Assembly (NCBI GenBank): GCA_023251515.1
Contig: JAHEYQ010000005.1
Location: forward strand, 43,872 to 107,871
Source of the DNA: Bacteroidales bacterium
Lineage (GTDB): Bacteria; Bacteroidota; Bacteroidia; Bacteroidales; JACABE01
Direction of reading: 5' to 3'
DNA length: 64,000 bases
Of this stretch, positions 45,588-54,632 are shown in pieces; position 1 is the stretch's first letter; every line of letters begins with the position of its first letter. Under the pieces are notes generated by a model. It was not told where the DNA came from. It ran no database searches and was given only the letters and a program-made list of their open reading frames with translations. A program made the position numbers and the translations under genes.

Positions 45588-46313
45588 TTATAAGCCCGAA
45601 GCAAGCAAATCAATGATATGAATGCACTTAATCGGAAGATTTTGTTTTTGAATTATGGAATTCATCTGTAATAAACAACTTACATCTGTTGATACAATAT
45701 ATTCTGCACCTGTTGCCATAGCATTATTCAGCTTTTTCTCAGTCATCAAAACCGAAATGGCTTCATTTTTAATTGAAAAACTACCACCAAAGCCACAACA
45801 AACATCAGTTTCTTTCATTTCAACCAATTCGAGTCCTTTTACATGTTGCAGTAATAATCTGGGTTCTTCTTTTATTCCATATTCTCTGAGAGCAGCACAT
45901 GAATCGTGATAAGTAACTTTATGATTGAAAGTTGCACCTACATCTGTAATTCTCTTTACATTCACCATAAAATCAGTAAATTCAAAAATATTCTTTTGCA
46001 ATTGACGGAATTCTAAATGGTAAGCTGTATTATGGAATAATTTTCCATAATAATTTTTAATAAACCCGATACATGTAGTTGAACCACCAATTATATAACG
46101 ATTATTCGGAAAATCTTTCAAAAATTTCTCACCCAAAGCTCTGGCTTCATCCCAAAAACCATTTGTAAAAGCCATTTGTCCACAGCATGTCTGATTGGGA
46201 TTATAGTTTATTTCCATACCATGTTTTTCTAATATTTTAATCATATTAAAGGCTGTTTCCGGAAAAAACTGATCTATAAAGCAAGGTACAAAAATGTCTA
46301 TCTGATTAGTCAT
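45588..46313 (-). CDS. lutA: (Fe-S)-binding CCG-domain protein, LutA/YkgE-like
   Basis: 241 residues, the usual length of LutA/YkgE. There are two CCG domains: CFIDQFFPETAFNMIKILEKHG...NQTCCGQMAF (about 11-48) and YHDSCAALREYGI...DVCCGFGGSFSIKN (about 136-190). The DVSCLLQMN segment carries a further Cys. CCG domains bind Fe-S clusters as in heterodisulfide reductase HdrB. In Bacillus LutA acts with LutB and LutC in lactate oxidation. LutB and LutC are not seen next to it here, so the partner and the substrate are uncertain. It is probably co-transcribed with the gluzincin-like gene. Confidence 0.85.
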   Translation of the reverse strand: MTNQIDIFVPCFIDQFFPETAFNMIKILEKHGMEINYNPNQTCCGQMAFTNGFWDEARALGEKFLKDFPNNRYIIGGSTTCIGFIKNYYGKLFHNTAYHLEFRQLQKNIFEFTDFMVNVKRITDVGATFNHKVTYHDSCAALREYGIKEEPRLLLQHVKGLELVEMKETDVCCGFGGSFSIKNEAISVLMTEKKLNNAMATGAEYIVSTDVSCLLQMNSIIQKQNLPIKCIHIIDLLASGL

Positions 46314-46343
46314 ATGAGTTTTATAAAATATAACATGAACTTA

Positions 46344-46351
46344 CAAAAATA
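46344..46351 (-). promoter_or_regulatory. Bacteroidota -7 promoter element for lutA (TATTTTTG on minus strand)
   Basis: Perfect TAnnTTTG on the minus strand, 30 bp before the start at 46313. Confidence 0.45.
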
Positions 46352-46504
46352 ATAAAAATTAAAACACATCTTTAATTTAATTTAATTTTTTATTAAATAA
46401 GCTTATATCAAATTCTAATTCAATGGTTTATATTACTTCAAAATAAAAATAACATTTTTTTTGAAAAAAAATTAAATTTTATTTCTTTTTACAAATTATT
46501 ACTG

Positions 46505-46512
46505 TATCTTTG
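46505..46512 (+). promoter_or_regulatory. Bacteroidota -7 promoter element (TATCTTTG)
   Basis: Perfect TAnnTTTG match 44 bp before the ATG at 46557. Confidence 0.4.
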
Positions 46513-46556
46513 TTATAATAAAAATATTATTTTAACCTTTTAAATTTTTGAAGAAT

Positions 46557-46895
46557 ATGAAAAACTCAACACTTCGAGTTCGCCCTATTGGCGTGGGAAA
46601 TAATGTACATTCCTTCTACTTTGTTAATGAGGAATTATGGTTAGAAACAATGAATTCACCTCAAAAAAGAAACAGTTTAAAAACTGTAAAAGTAGATTTT
46701 GTTCATAAAAAAATTACACCGCCCGAACTTGTGAAAAATGTTTTTCCTTTTGATAATCAGGATGAATTTAGTATTTCAGAGAAAAAATTTATCAATATGC
46801 GAATATTCTTAAATTTTGATTTAACTGAAATACAGAATTATTTGTGCAAACCATTAAAATTAAAGTCATTGCTTAATTGTTATAATTATCAATAA
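46557..46895 (+). CDS. Hypothetical protein
   Basis: 112 residues from the ATG at 46557. An in-frame TTG at 46548 is a poorer choice. It has no signal peptide or membrane helix. The N-terminal part is basic (KNSTLRVRPIGVGNNVHSFYF), and the C-terminal third ends in a short Leu/Cys-rich stretch (LCKPLKLKSLLNCYNYQ). I do not recognise any domain. It stands alone between lutA (divergent) and bcp, with a promoter element upstream. Base use resembles its neighbours. Confidence 0.6.
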   Translation: MKNSTLRVRPIGVGNNVHSFYFVNEELWLETMNSPQKRNSLKTVKVDFVHKKITPPELVKNVFPFDNQDEFSISEKKFINMRIFLNFDLTEIQNYLCKPLKLKSLLNCYNYQ

Positions 46896-47051
46896 ATTTT
46901 TTATTATAATAATTTGAAGTGTAAACATATATTTTTGATTATCTTTTCAGAAATGAATTTTTAATCATTTATTACTTATGTTTTTAGCTTTTGCATTACT
47001 TAATTTTAATAATTGATGTGAAACTTTTATGTAAATATAATTGTTTTCACT

Positions 47052-47059
47052 TATATTTG
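47052..47059 (+). promoter_or_regulatory. Bacteroidota -7 promoter element for bcp-recA (TATATTTG)
   Basis: Perfect TAnnTTTG match 19 bp before the bcp ATG, followed by an A-rich leader. Confidence 0.45.
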
Positions 47060-47078
47060 TAAATTAAAAAATAAAAAA

Positions 47079-47540
47079 ATGACATCATTAAAAATTGGAG
47101 ATAAAGCCCCGGAAATCAATGCTATTGATCAATTTGGCAACAGTGTTAAGTTAGACGATTTTGCAGGTTCAAAGCTTATTTTGTTTTTTTATCCTAAAGA
47201 TAATACACCCGGATGTACTGCTGAAGCTTGTAATTTAAGAGATAATTATCAGTATTTACTCAATAAGGGATTTAAAATAATAGGTGTAAGTGCTGATAAT
47301 GAAACATCACATCAAAATTTTACATCAAAATTTGATTTGCCTTTTCCACTAATTCCTGATGTTGAAAAGAAAATTATTCTGGATTATGACGTTTGGGGCG
47401 AAAAAAAATTTATGGGTAAAACCTATGATGGAATTCATAGAGTAACCTTTGTAATTGACGAAAAATCAAATATTGAAAAGATATTTACAAAAGTAGAGAC
47501 CAAAAATCACAGTACACAAATTCTTAAAGAATACAAATAA
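47079..47540 (+). CDS. bcp: Thioredoxin-dependent thiol peroxidase (BCP/PrxQ)
   Basis: 153 residues, normal length. The peroxiredoxin motif [20 protein letters not shown] gives the peroxidatic Cys46 and the resolving Cys51 five residues later, the PrxQ arrangement. [28 protein letters not shown] is the C-terminal part. It reduces H2O2 and alkyl hydroperoxides in the cytosol at the expense of thioredoxin. recA starts 13 bp downstream, so peroxide defence and DNA repair share a transcript here. Confidence 0.94.
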   Translation: MTSLKIGDKAPEINAIDQFGNSVKLDDFAGSKLILFFYPKDNTPGCTAEACNLRDNYQYLLNKGFKIIGVSADNETSHQNFTSKFDLPFPLIPDVEKKIILDYDVWGEKKFMGKTYDGIHRVTFVIDEKSNIEKIFTKVETKNHSTQILKEYK

Positions 47541-47553
47541 AAATACATATAAT

Positions 47554-48567
47554 ATGGGCAAAGAAGTTATTGAAAATCAAGACAAAAAAGAAAAGTTAAA
47601 AGCTTTACAACTTACCATTGACAAAATTGAAAAAAATTATGGTAAAGGTTCAATAATGAAGCTTGGAGATAATCCGGTTGAAGCTTTAGAATATATTTCA
47701 ACAGGTTCACTGGGATTAGATGTTGCATTGGGAGTTGGTGGTCTTCCAAAAGGCAGAGTAATTGAGATTTATGGTCCTGAATCATCAGGAAAAACTACCT
47801 TAGCAATCCATGCAATTGCTGAAGCTCAAAAAGCAGGTGGTATTGCTGCATTTATTGATGCAGAACATGCTTTCGACAGTTTTTATGCAAAAAAATTAGG
47901 AGTTGACACTGATAATTTATTTGTTTCTCAACCTGATAATGGTGAGCAAGCATTGGAAATTACTGAAAATCTGATCAGATCAGGTGCAATCGATATCATT
48001 GTAATTGACTCTGTTGCTGCACTTACACCCAAAAGTGAAATTGAAGGCGAAATGGGTGATTCAAAAATGGGTTTGCAAGCAAGATTAATGTCTCAGGCTT
48101 TAAGAAAACTTACTTCCACTATCAGTAAAACAAACTGTTGTTGCATATTTATCAATCAGTTACGCGAAAAAATTGGTGTAATGTTTGGAAATCCTGAAAC
48201 AACTACCGGCGGTAACGCATTAAAATTTTATGCATCTGTTCGTTTGGATATTCGCAAAATCAGCCAGATTAAAGATGGCGAAAATGTGGTTGGTAACAGA
48301 GTAAAAGTTAAAGTTGTGAAAAACAAAGTTGCTCCACCATTCAGAATGGCAGAATTTGATCTGATTTATGGTGAAGGAGTTTCTAAAGTAGGCGAAATCA
48401 TTGATTTAGGTGTTACAAATAACATTATTAAAAAAAGTGGATCGTGGTTTAGTTATGGCGATACCAAATTAGGTCAGGGTCGTGATGCTGTTAAACAATT
48501 ATTATCTGATAATCCGGAACTATCTGAAGAACTGGAAATTAAAATCAAAGAAAGTATTGCAATCTAG
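47554..48567 (+). CDS. recA: Recombinase RecA
   Basis: 337 residues, normal length. Walker A is GPESSGKTT (Lys80), and the Walker B region is [24 protein letters not shown]. Loop L1/L2 with [56 protein letters not shown] and the C-terminal domain ([22 protein letters not shown]) follow. It catalyses strand exchange and co-protease activation in the SOS response. The N-terminus ([22 protein letters not shown]) is typical of Bacteroidota. It is second in an operon after bcp and ends with a strong terminator. Confidence 0.98.
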   Translation: MGKEVIENQDKKEKLKALQLTIDKIEKNYGKGSIMKLGDNPVEALEYISTGSLGLDVALGVGGLPKGRVIEIYGPESSGKTTLAIHAIAEAQKAGGIAAFIDAEHAFDSFYAKKLGVDTDNLFVSQPDNGEQALEITENLIRSGAIDIIVIDSVAALTPKSEIEGEMGDSKMGLQARLMSQALRKLTSTISKTNCCCIFINQLREKIGVMFGNPETTTGGNALKFYASVRLDIRKISQIKDGENVVGNRVKVKVVKNKVAPPFRMAEFDLIYGEGVSKVGEIIDLGVTNNIIKKSGSWFSYGDTKLGQGRDAVKQLLSDNPELSEELEIKIKESIAI

Positions 48568-48582
48568 ATAAATGCATTCGTA

Positions 48583-48612
48583 AAAAGCCTGTTGTTAATC
48601 CAACAGGCTTTT
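48583..48612 (+). terminator. Rho-independent terminator after recA
   Basis: AAAAGCCTGTTG and CAACAGGCTTTT form a perfect stem with the loop TTAATC, followed by T residues, 16 bp after the stop. Confidence 0.9.
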
Positions 48613-48699
48613 TTTATGACGTTTATAAGGCAAAATTCAATTATTTTTATGAAATTTGCAAAATAATAATCTGATTTTAATTTGAATTAATTTATACAA

Positions 48700-49710
48700 A
48701 TGAAGAACAAAATTTCAATTACAATTATCACAATATTAGGTGTTTTCATTTTTAGTTGTACAAGTAAAACTGAAAACAAAAAGACTGAAGGAAAAACAAG
48801 CGACCCTATTACAATACTTAATGAAGAGATTAAAAAAGATGATAATAATGCAGCATTATACAACAAAAGAGCAAAACTGTATATTGTTTCAAATCAAATA
48901 AATAATGCATTAAGCGATATAAATAAAGCCATTCAGATTGATTCCAAAAATGCAGATTATTATTTAACTCTTTCTGATATTTATTTTGCTACTGTTCAGA
49001 TAGAAAAATGTAAAGAAGCTATTGAAAAAGCCATAAATACAGATAGCAAAAAGGCAGATGCATATCTTAAACTTGCCGAACTTAATCTATATCTTAAAAA
49101 ATATGATGAAACTCATAAAAATACAGATAAAGCATTAACTATTGACAACAATTCTGCTCAGGCATTTTTCATAAAAGGTTTTGCATATAAAGAAGCTGGA
49201 GATTCAACAAAAGCAGTCTCTAGCTTTATGAAAGCTACAACTTTAAATCCGGAACATTATGAGGCATTTATGCAACTTGGATTGATGTTTTCGAACAGAA
49301 AAAACAAAACCGCAGTTGACTATTTTAATAGTGCATTAAATTTGAAACCCAAAAGTATAGAGGCATATTATGCATTAGCAATGTTTCAGCAGGAGAACGG
49401 AAAACCTGATGAAGCAATAAAAGCTTATAAAAGCATTCTTTCAATTAATCCAAGTTATAAAGAAGCCTATTTCAATTTGGGATTTATTCAATTAGAAATT
49501 AAAAAGAATAATATCGAGGCTTTAAAATATTTTGGTGATGCAATAAAGGCTGATAAAGACTATGCTGAGGCTTATTATAATCGGGCTTATACCTATGAAT
49601 TGATGAAGGATTATGAAAATGCCAGATCAGATTATAAAATGGCCAGAGATTTGAAACCAAATTACCAAAAAGCAATTGATGGATTAAACAGATTAGACAA
49701 ACTGAAATAA
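48700..49710 (+). CDS. TPR-repeat lipoprotein
   Basis: 336 residues. The signal peptide ends in a lipobox (GVFIFSC-TSKTENKK), so it is lipid-anchored. From residue 45 to the end there are about eight tetratricopeptide repeats, for example AALYNKRAKLYIVSNQINNALSDINKAIQIDSKN, EAYYALAMFQQENGKPDEAIKAYKSILSINP and EAYYNRAYTYELMKDYENARSDYKMARDLKPN. TPR solenoids are protein-binding scaffolds. In Bacteroidota such lipoproteins often belong to envelope or T9SS-related assemblies, but no partner is evident here. It is monocistronic, with terminators on both sides. Confidence 0.9.
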   Translation: MKNKISITIITILGVFIFSCTSKTENKKTEGKTSDPITILNEEIKKDDNNAALYNKRAKLYIVSNQINNALSDINKAIQIDSKNADYYLTLSDIYFATVQIEKCKEAIEKAINTDSKKADAYLKLAELNLYLKKYDETHKNTDKALTIDNNSAQAFFIKGFAYKEAGDSTKAVSSFMKATTLNPEHYEAFMQLGLMFSNRKNKTAVDYFNSALNLKPKSIEAYYALAMFQQENGKPDEAIKAYKSILSINPSYKEAYFNLGFIQLEIKKNNIEALKYFGDAIKADKDYAEAYYNRAYTYELMKDYENARSDYKMARDLKPNYQKAIDGLNRLDKLK

Positions 49711-49711
49711 T

Positions 49712-49750
49712 AAAAAAGCCCTGTAAACAAAATACTTACAGGGCTTTTTT
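49712..49750. terminator. Bidirectional terminator between the TPR and Hpt genes
   Basis: AAAAAAGCCCTGTAA and TTACAGGGCTTTTTT are a perfect 15-bp stem with a 9-nt loop, with A and T tracts serving both strands. Confidence 0.9.
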
Positions 49751-49772
49751 AATATATAACTGAAAGCCGTAT

Positions 49773-50126
49773 TTAAATCAATTCCTTTTTAATTTCATTT
49801 AAATCTTCAATAAAAATTGCAGTTTGATTAAGTAACTCCTGATAAACAGCGGCTGCATTCGACAAATCATTATTCTTCCCCATCATTTCCAACTGAAAAG
49901 ATAAATCACCCGTAGTACACGGATTGGAAAAATTCTTAAAAGAACTTTTAATTTTATGTGCATGAAAATCGAGTTTTTTGGCATCATTTTGTATTATAGC
50001 TTCTCTCATTCCTTGAATATCTTTTGTATATTCTTCAAAGAACATATTGATAATATCCACAATAAATTCATTTCCATATTCGCCATAATTCTCTAAAAGT
50101 CTGACTTTATTAATTATTTGTGTCAT
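49773..50126 (-). CDS. Histidine phosphotransfer (Hpt) domain protein
   Basis: 117 residues, a single Hpt domain. KLDFHAHKIKSSFKNF is the Hpt signature, with His57 the expected phosphoacceptor (AHKIKSS corresponds to the common AHxLKGSS). The rest is a four-helix bundle (VDIINMFFEEYTKDIQGMREAI, LSFQLEMMGKNNDL). It would relay phosphate between a hybrid kinase receiver and a response regulator. A candidate partner within this window is the hybrid kinase at 54633-57305, which lacks its own Hpt domain, but that pairing is inference. Confidence 0.87.
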   Translation of the reverse strand: MTQIINKVRLLENYGEYGNEFIVDIINMFFEEYTKDIQGMREAIIQNDAKKLDFHAHKIKSSFKNFSNPCTTGDLSFQLEMMGKNNDLSNAAAVYQELLNQTAIFIEDLNEIKKELI

Positions 50127-50204
50127 AAAAAAGCGATATTAATTACAGTGTAAATATACAAAAAAAATGAAATCATATTACATTTTATTAAAAAAAACAG
50201 ATTA

Positions 50205-50387
50205 TTATAAATCTTTTTTTTCAGGCTTAATTTCAAAAGTAATATTTTTATATTTTTTATTATCTGTCACACATGTTTTACAAGCATCTGATGAGCTTAT
50301 TTTACCTTTATAAAATTTTTCATTAAAAATGTAAAAAACATAGCTACAATGATATAAGATATTATTTGCTGTGGTATAAAATATCAA
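50205..50387 (-). CDS. Possible small protein with CxxC motif
   Basis: 60 residues from a TTG start that overlaps the stop of the M50 protease gene by 4 bp. No ATG is available. The N-terminal half is aromatic and moderately hydrophobic, and the C-terminal half contains DACKTCVTDNKKYKNITFEIKPEKKDL with a CxxC pair. The coupling to the upstream gene and the reasonable composition argue for a real gene. The weak start and AT-rich context argue against it. No family recognised. Confidence 0.35.
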   Translation of the reverse strand: MIFYTTANNILYHCSYVFYIFNEKFYKGKISSSDACKTCVTDNKKYKNITFEIKPEKKDL

Positions 50388-51058
50388 TACGGGAAAAATA
50401 AGACAATTGTTTTATAACCCATAAATATAGAAAAAGCTACAAATAAAACTGACCAAAAAACTGCTGGAAAATGAGTTAAATTGGCTAAATTATTAGCATC
50501 ACCGGCTGCTTTTGGAGATTTGATACTTATAATTAATAATATAATTGCAGATAAGATTGAATCAGAAAGGATTATAAAAGAACAAAACAATGCAAATCCA
50601 AATAATAACATTTCAATTTTAAAGTAAATTATTAAAACACTAATACTTAAAAACGATAACAACCAAAAAATTCCATACCAGTTTCTTACGTATAAAATCA
50701 AATTTAATATAGCAATACCAATTATTATAAACAGTACATAATCAAATGCTTTTTGATGAATAAAATAAAAGAAAACAAAAGCAATTATTGAAGAAAAAGG
50801 ATAACCAATAATTGAAACCAAAAAGCTTTTGAATTTATTATCAGTACTTGTTAATGCACTTCCTGATGTATCACTCGACAAATCAATTCTATGCACTTTT
50901 CCGCTCAAAAATAAAGCCATTAGTGCATGTCCGGTTTCGTGAATCAACGTATTAATCCCAATAAAATACTTTCCAATAATTGGCAAACGTGAAAGAACAA
51001 TACTAATTGCCAGAAAAATATAAAAAATTACTGTCTGATTTTTAAAAAAGTCATTCAT
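50384..51058 (-). CDS. M50-family membrane metalloprotease-like protein
   Basis: 224 residues with about six hydrophobic helices. NTLIHETGHALMALFLSGKVHRIDLSSDTSGSA holds the zinc motif HExxH (His40, Glu41, His44) inside a helix, as in the M50 site-2-protease clan, especially the small M50B-like group. A third zinc ligand (an Asp in a later helix) cannot be assigned with certainty. It would act inside the inner membrane. It lies between glmM and the Hpt gene on the same strand, and the terminator after glmM suggests its own transcript. Confidence 0.8.
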   Translation of the reverse strand: MNDFFKNQTVIFYIFLAISIVLSRLPIIGKYFIGINTLIHETGHALMALFLSGKVHRIDLSSDTSGSALTSTDNKFKSFLVSIIGYPFSSIIAFVFFYFIHQKAFDYVLFIIIGIAILNLILYVRNWYGIFWLLSFLSISVLIIYFKIEMLLFGFALFCSFIILSDSILSAIILLIISIKSPKAAGDANNLANLTHFPAVFWSVLFVAFSIFMGYKTIVLFFPY

Positions 51059-51073
51059 AAATTCTTATTAAAA

Positions 51074-51100
51074 AAGCCCTTCAAAAAATTTGAAGGACTT
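51074..51100 (-). terminator. Terminator after glmM
   Basis: AAGCCCTTCAAA and TTTGAAGGACTT pair with one mismatch, and six T follow on the minus strand, 23 bp beyond the glmM stop. Confidence 0.75.
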
Positions 51101-51123
51101 GTCTTATTTCATTAAATCAGGAT

Positions 51124-52530
51124 TTAACCTTCTTTTATTTTTTGTTTTACAACATCTTTGATGTCTTCAATTATTCGTCTAGCCAAATGATCGGCTTTTG
51201 AAATTGAATCACTTTCGGAATATATTCTGATAATAGGCTCTGTATTTGATTTTCTGAGATGAACCCATTCATTTTCAAATTCAATTTTTACACCATCTAT
51301 CGTATTAACAGGATACATTGAATATTTTTCCTCAATTTTTTCAAGAATAATATCAACATCCATGTCAAGCGATAGTTCTATTTTATTTTTCGAAATAAAA
51401 TAGTCGGGATATAAATCTCTTAATTCTGTACAGGTTTTACCTGATTTTGCCAAATGAGTTAAAAACAGTGCAATACCAACCAAAGCATCTCTGCCATAAT
51501 GCAATTCAGGATAAATAATTCCGCCATTACCCTCACCTCCTATTACGGCATTATTAGCTTTCATTATTTCTACTACATTAACTTCACCAACAGCAGAAGC
51601 AAAATAATCAGCTCCGGCTTTTTCGGTAATAACCCTTAATGCACGTGTTGATGACAGATTTGAAACTGTATTACCAAGTTTGTTTTTCAATATAAAATCA
51701 GCTACAGCTACCAAAGTATATTCTTCCCCAAACATTTCACCATCATTTCTGATAATTGCTAATCTATCAACATCAGGATCAACGACAAAGCCTAAATTAG
51801 CTTTTGTTTTAATAACTGTTTCTGAAATTTCTGTCAGATTTTCGGGCAATGGTTCCGGATTATGTGGAAACAATCCATTAGGATCGCAGTATAATTCAAC
51901 AATATCATTCACACCCAATGATTTCAATAACATTGGTATTGCAATACCTCCCGTTGAATTTACACAATCTATTGCAATTTTAAAATTAGCTTTTTTGATT
52001 GCATCTACATCAACCAATGGTAATTGCAAAACTTTATCTATATGTTTTTGTATAAAAGTATCATCTTTTTCATACTTCCCAATGCTGTCGATATTTGCAA
52101 ACAAATATTCATCTTTTTCAGCCATTTGCAGTACTTCAGCACCTTCTGCTGCATTAATAAATTCACCTTTGCCATTTAGCAATTTTAATGCATTCCATTG
52201 TTTGGGATTATGGCTGGCAGTAATAATAATACCACCATCAGCATTTGATTCGGTTACTGCGATTTCAACAGTTGGTGTAGTTGATAATCCAATATCTAAA
52301 ACATCAACACCCATTCCAATTAAAGAGCCACAAACCAGATTATTGACCATTTCGCCTGAAATTCGTGCATCACGACCAACAACAAATTTCATTTTTTCTT
52401 TATTTGCAGTTTTTTTGATAAACGCAGCAAATGCGGATGTAAATTTTACTACATCAAGTGGGGTAAGACCTTCGTTGGGTTTTCCTCCTATAGTTCCTCT
52501 GATTCCTGAAATTGATTTTATTAACGTCAT
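51124..52530 (-). CDS. glmM: Phosphoglucosamine mutase / phosphohexomutase
   Basis: 468 residues. The alpha-D-phosphohexomutase family is shown by the phosphoserine loop GGIIITASHNPKQWN (Ser106), the metal-binding loop VDPDVDRLAII, the sugar-binding GEGNGGIIYPELHYGRDALV and the C-terminal phosphate site LRKSNTEPIIRIYSE. The N-terminus SISGIRGTIGG is typical of Bacteroidota enzymes annotated as GlmM. GlmM converts glucosamine-6-phosphate to glucosamine-1-phosphate for peptidoglycan and LPS precursors. The phosphomannomutase branch has a similar length and cannot be excluded. It lies downstream of sucC but after a strong terminator. Confidence 0.88.
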   Translation of the reverse strand: MTLIKSISGIRGTIGGKPNEGLTPLDVVKFTSAFAAFIKKTANKEKMKFVVGRDARISGEMVNNLVCGSLIGMGVDVLDIGLSTTPTVEIAVTESNADGGIIITASHNPKQWNALKLLNGKGEFINAAEGAEVLQMAEKDEYLFANIDSIGKYEKDDTFIQKHIDKVLQLPLVDVDAIKKANFKIAIDCVNSTGGIAIPMLLKSLGVNDIVELYCDPNGLFPHNPEPLPENLTEISETVIKTKANLGFVVDPDVDRLAIIRNDGEMFGEEYTLVAVADFILKNKLGNTVSNLSSTRALRVITEKAGADYFASAVGEVNVVEIMKANNAVIGGEGNGGIIYPELHYGRDALVGIALFLTHLAKSGKTCTELRDLYPDYFISKNKIELSLDMDVDIILEKIEEKYSMYPVNTIDGVKIEFENEWVHLRKSNTEPIIRIYSESDSISKADHLARRIIEDIKDVVKQKIKEG

Positions 52531-52553
52531 AAAAAAGGTTTATTAAATAAAAT

Positions 52554-52590
52554 AACGAAAGACTTAAGATTATTTATTAAGTCTTTCGTT
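52554..52590 (-). terminator. Terminator after sucC
   Basis: AACGAAAGACTTAA and TTAAGTCTTTCGTT form a perfect 14-bp stem with a 9-nt loop, 48 bp beyond the sucC stop. Confidence 0.8.
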
Positions 52591-52593
52591 ATG

Positions 52594-52601
52594 CAAAAAT
52601 A
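52594..52601 (-). promoter_or_regulatory. Possible -7 element for glmM (TATTTTTG on minus strand)
   Basis: Perfect TAnnTTTG on the minus strand. A start here would place the sucC terminator arm inside the glmM leader, so it may be a chance match. Confidence 0.3.
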
Positions 52602-52637
52602 GTAAAAGAAATGTTAATTAAGAAATATATCTTAATA

Positions 52638-53828
52638 TTATTTCAATACTTCGGTAACCAATTGAGCTGCATCATTTAATGATATAGCTGCATATACTTT
52701 TAAACCTGAATTATCAATAATTTCTTTGCCTTCAACAGCATTTGTACCTTGTAATCTGACTATAATCGGAATATTGATTTCCCCAATGTTTTTATAAGCA
52801 TCCACTACTCCTTGTGCAACTCTGTCGCATCTTACAATACCTCCAAAGATATTTAAAAGAATTGCTTTAACATTAGGATCTTTTAGAATGATACGGAAAG
52901 CTTCTTCCACTCTTTTAGCATTTGCAGAACCTCCAACATCGAGAAAATTAGCAGGTTCGCCTCCGGATAATTTGATAATATCCATAGTTGCCATTGCCAA
53001 TCCGGCTCCATTTACCATACAGCCAACATTACCATCCAATTTCACATAATTTAATGAGAAATTACTGGCTTCAACTTCAATAGGATCTTCTTCAGCAAAA
53101 TCTCTCATTTCAACAATTAATGGATGACGGAAAAGTGCATTACTATCAATAACTACTTTGGCATCAGCCGCAAATATTTTTTCATCAGAAGTTTTAACAA
53201 CAGGATTAATTTCAAATAATGAAGCATCACTATTGATAAATGCAGCATATAATGATTTTACAAAAGCAATCATTTCTTTATAGGCATTTCCACTTAATCC
53301 AAGATTAAAAGCAATTTTACGTGCCTGAAAATCCTGCAAACCTACTTTTGGATCTATTTCTTCTGTATATATTTCATTTGGAGTTTCTTCTGCAACTTTC
53401 TCAATATCCATTCCTCCATGGGGAGAATACATTACAATATATCTTCCAACTACACGATTTAACAGAATACTCATATACAATTCTTTAATTTCTGTAGCAC
53501 CCGGATAATAAATATCCTGCTGAACCAAAACTTTGTGAACTTTTTTTCCTTCTGCTGATGTTTGAGGTGTAACCAATTGCATTCCAATCATTGCATTTGT
53601 AATCGATTGAACTTCCTCTATAGATTTTGCCAGTTTTACACCACCACCTTTTCCTCTTCCTCCTGCATGTATCTGAGCTTTAATAACCATGAAATTTGAA
53701 GATGTCTTTTCCGTAAGGATTTTTGCTGCAGCTACTGCTTCATCTGAATTAAAAGCAACAATACCTTCAGGAACCTGTACTCCGTATTTTTTCAGAATTG
53801 ATTTACCTTGATATTCGTGTAAGTTCAT
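52638..53828 (-). CDS. sucC: Succinate-CoA ligase (ADP-forming) subunit beta
   Basis: 396 residues, normal length. The N-terminal ATP-grasp domain begins MNLHEYQGKSILKKYGVQVPEG and contains IKAQIHAGGRGKGGGVKLA (nucleotide loop). FEINPVV and VIDSNALFRHP (Mg2+ site) follow. The C-terminal flavodoxin-like domain has LDGNVGCMVNGAGLAMATMD, FLDVGGSANAKRVEEAF, LLNIFGGIVRCDRVAQG and VRLQGTNAVEGKEI. It carries out substrate-level phosphorylation in the TCA cycle or succinate fermentation with SucD. sucD is not adjacent here, which is common in Bacteroidota. Confidence 0.96.
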   Translation of the reverse strand: MNLHEYQGKSILKKYGVQVPEGIVAFNSDEAVAAAKILTEKTSSNFMVIKAQIHAGGRGKGGGVKLAKSIEEVQSITNAMIGMQLVTPQTSAEGKKVHKVLVQQDIYYPGATEIKELYMSILLNRVVGRYIVMYSPHGGMDIEKVAEETPNEIYTEEIDPKVGLQDFQARKIAFNLGLSGNAYKEMIAFVKSLYAAFINSDASLFEINPVVKTSDEKIFAADAKVVIDSNALFRHPLIVEMRDFAEEDPIEVEASNFSLNYVKLDGNVGCMVNGAGLAMATMDIIKLSGGEPANFLDVGGSANAKRVEEAFRIILKDPNVKAILLNIFGGIVRCDRVAQGVVDAYKNIGEINIPIIVRLQGTNAVEGKEIIDNSGLKVYAAISLNDAAQLVTEVLK

Positions 53829-53892
53829 TATTTTCTGTTTTTATTGATAACTATTAAATATATTAACCTCAAATAATTTATTTTGTTTAAAG

Positions 53893-53900
53893 CAAAAATA
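53893..53900 (-). promoter_or_regulatory. Bacteroidota -7 promoter element for sucC (TATTTTTG on minus strand)
   Basis: Perfect TAnnTTTG on the minus strand, 64 bp before the sucC ATG and within the short gap after the cysH stop. Confidence 0.4.
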
Positions 53901-53914
53901 AACATTTTTGAATA

Positions 53915-54628
53915 CTATAACTTTTTTGAATGCAAACCACATTCTTTTGATTCAGGATTTTCCCACCACCATCTTCCGGCTCTTACATCTTCGCCTTCAG
54001 AAATTGCACGTGTACATGGCTGGCAGCCAATACTGGGAAAATTCTGATCGTGAAGTTTATTATAAGGAATTCCATTCTTTCTGATAAAATCCCATAATTC
54101 TTTTTCTGTCCAATTGATTAATGGATTTAATTTCAACATATTATTTGCAGTATCCCATTCTATCATTTGCATATCTTTTCTCGTAACAGCCTGTTCTTTT
54201 CTTAATCCACAAATCCATATTTTTAAACCTTGAAAAGCTCTGTTTAATGGTTCAATTTTTCGGATATTACAGCAAAGTTTTCTATTTTCAATACTTTCGT
54301 AAAAAAGATTAATTCCGTTTTCGTTAATCATTTTTTCAACTTCATTAGTTTCAGGAAAATAGACTTGAATTTTGATCTGAAAATGTGAATTTGTTTTTGA
54401 AATTAAACTATAGGTTTCAGGAAAAACCCTGCCGGTATCAAGCGTAAAAATTTTTACTGACTTATCAATTCCTGCAATAAAATGTGTTAAAACCTGATCT
54501 TCAGCCCCCATGCTTGAAGCTAAAGCTATTTGATTTTTATAATTTTCAATAAAATATTGAAGTACAAAATGGGGATCTGCATTTAAAAACTGCTCATTTA
54601 GTTCCTGAATTGTTTTTTTTTCCATCAT
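53915..54628 (-). CDS. cysH: Phosphoadenylyl/adenylyl-sulfate reductase (thioredoxin)
   Basis: 237 residues (the second Met may be the true start). The PAPS-reductase fold is shown by ALASSMGAEDQVLTHF (SSG(M) P-loop-like), DTGRVFPETY, and the final KECGLH with catalytic Cys230. Two cysteine pairs, LCC at 119-120 and GCQPC at 202-205, are the [4Fe-4S] ligands found in assimilatory APS reductases and some PAPS reductases. It reduces APS or PAPS to sulfite with thioredoxin. The gene starts only 4 bp after the haem-binding hybrid kinase gene, an uncommon pairing that suggests co-transcription. Confidence 0.93.
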   Translation of the reverse strand: MMEKKTIQELNEQFLNADPHFVLQYFIENYKNQIALASSMGAEDQVLTHFIAGIDKSVKIFTLDTGRVFPETYSLISKTNSHFQIKIQVYFPETNEVEKMINENGINLFYESIENRKLCCNIRKIEPLNRAFQGLKIWICGLRKEQAVTRKDMQMIEWDTANNMLKLNPLINWTEKELWDFIRKNGIPYNKLHDQNFPSIGCQPCTRAISEGEDVRAGRWWWENPESKECGLHSKKL

Positions 54629-54632
54629 TTTC

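Noticed and set aside
51680..52546. 288-codon plus-strand frame opposite glmM
   Set aside because: Antisense shadow of a well-supported phosphohexomutase gene, with a Ser/Thr/Ile-rich composition typical of such shadows.
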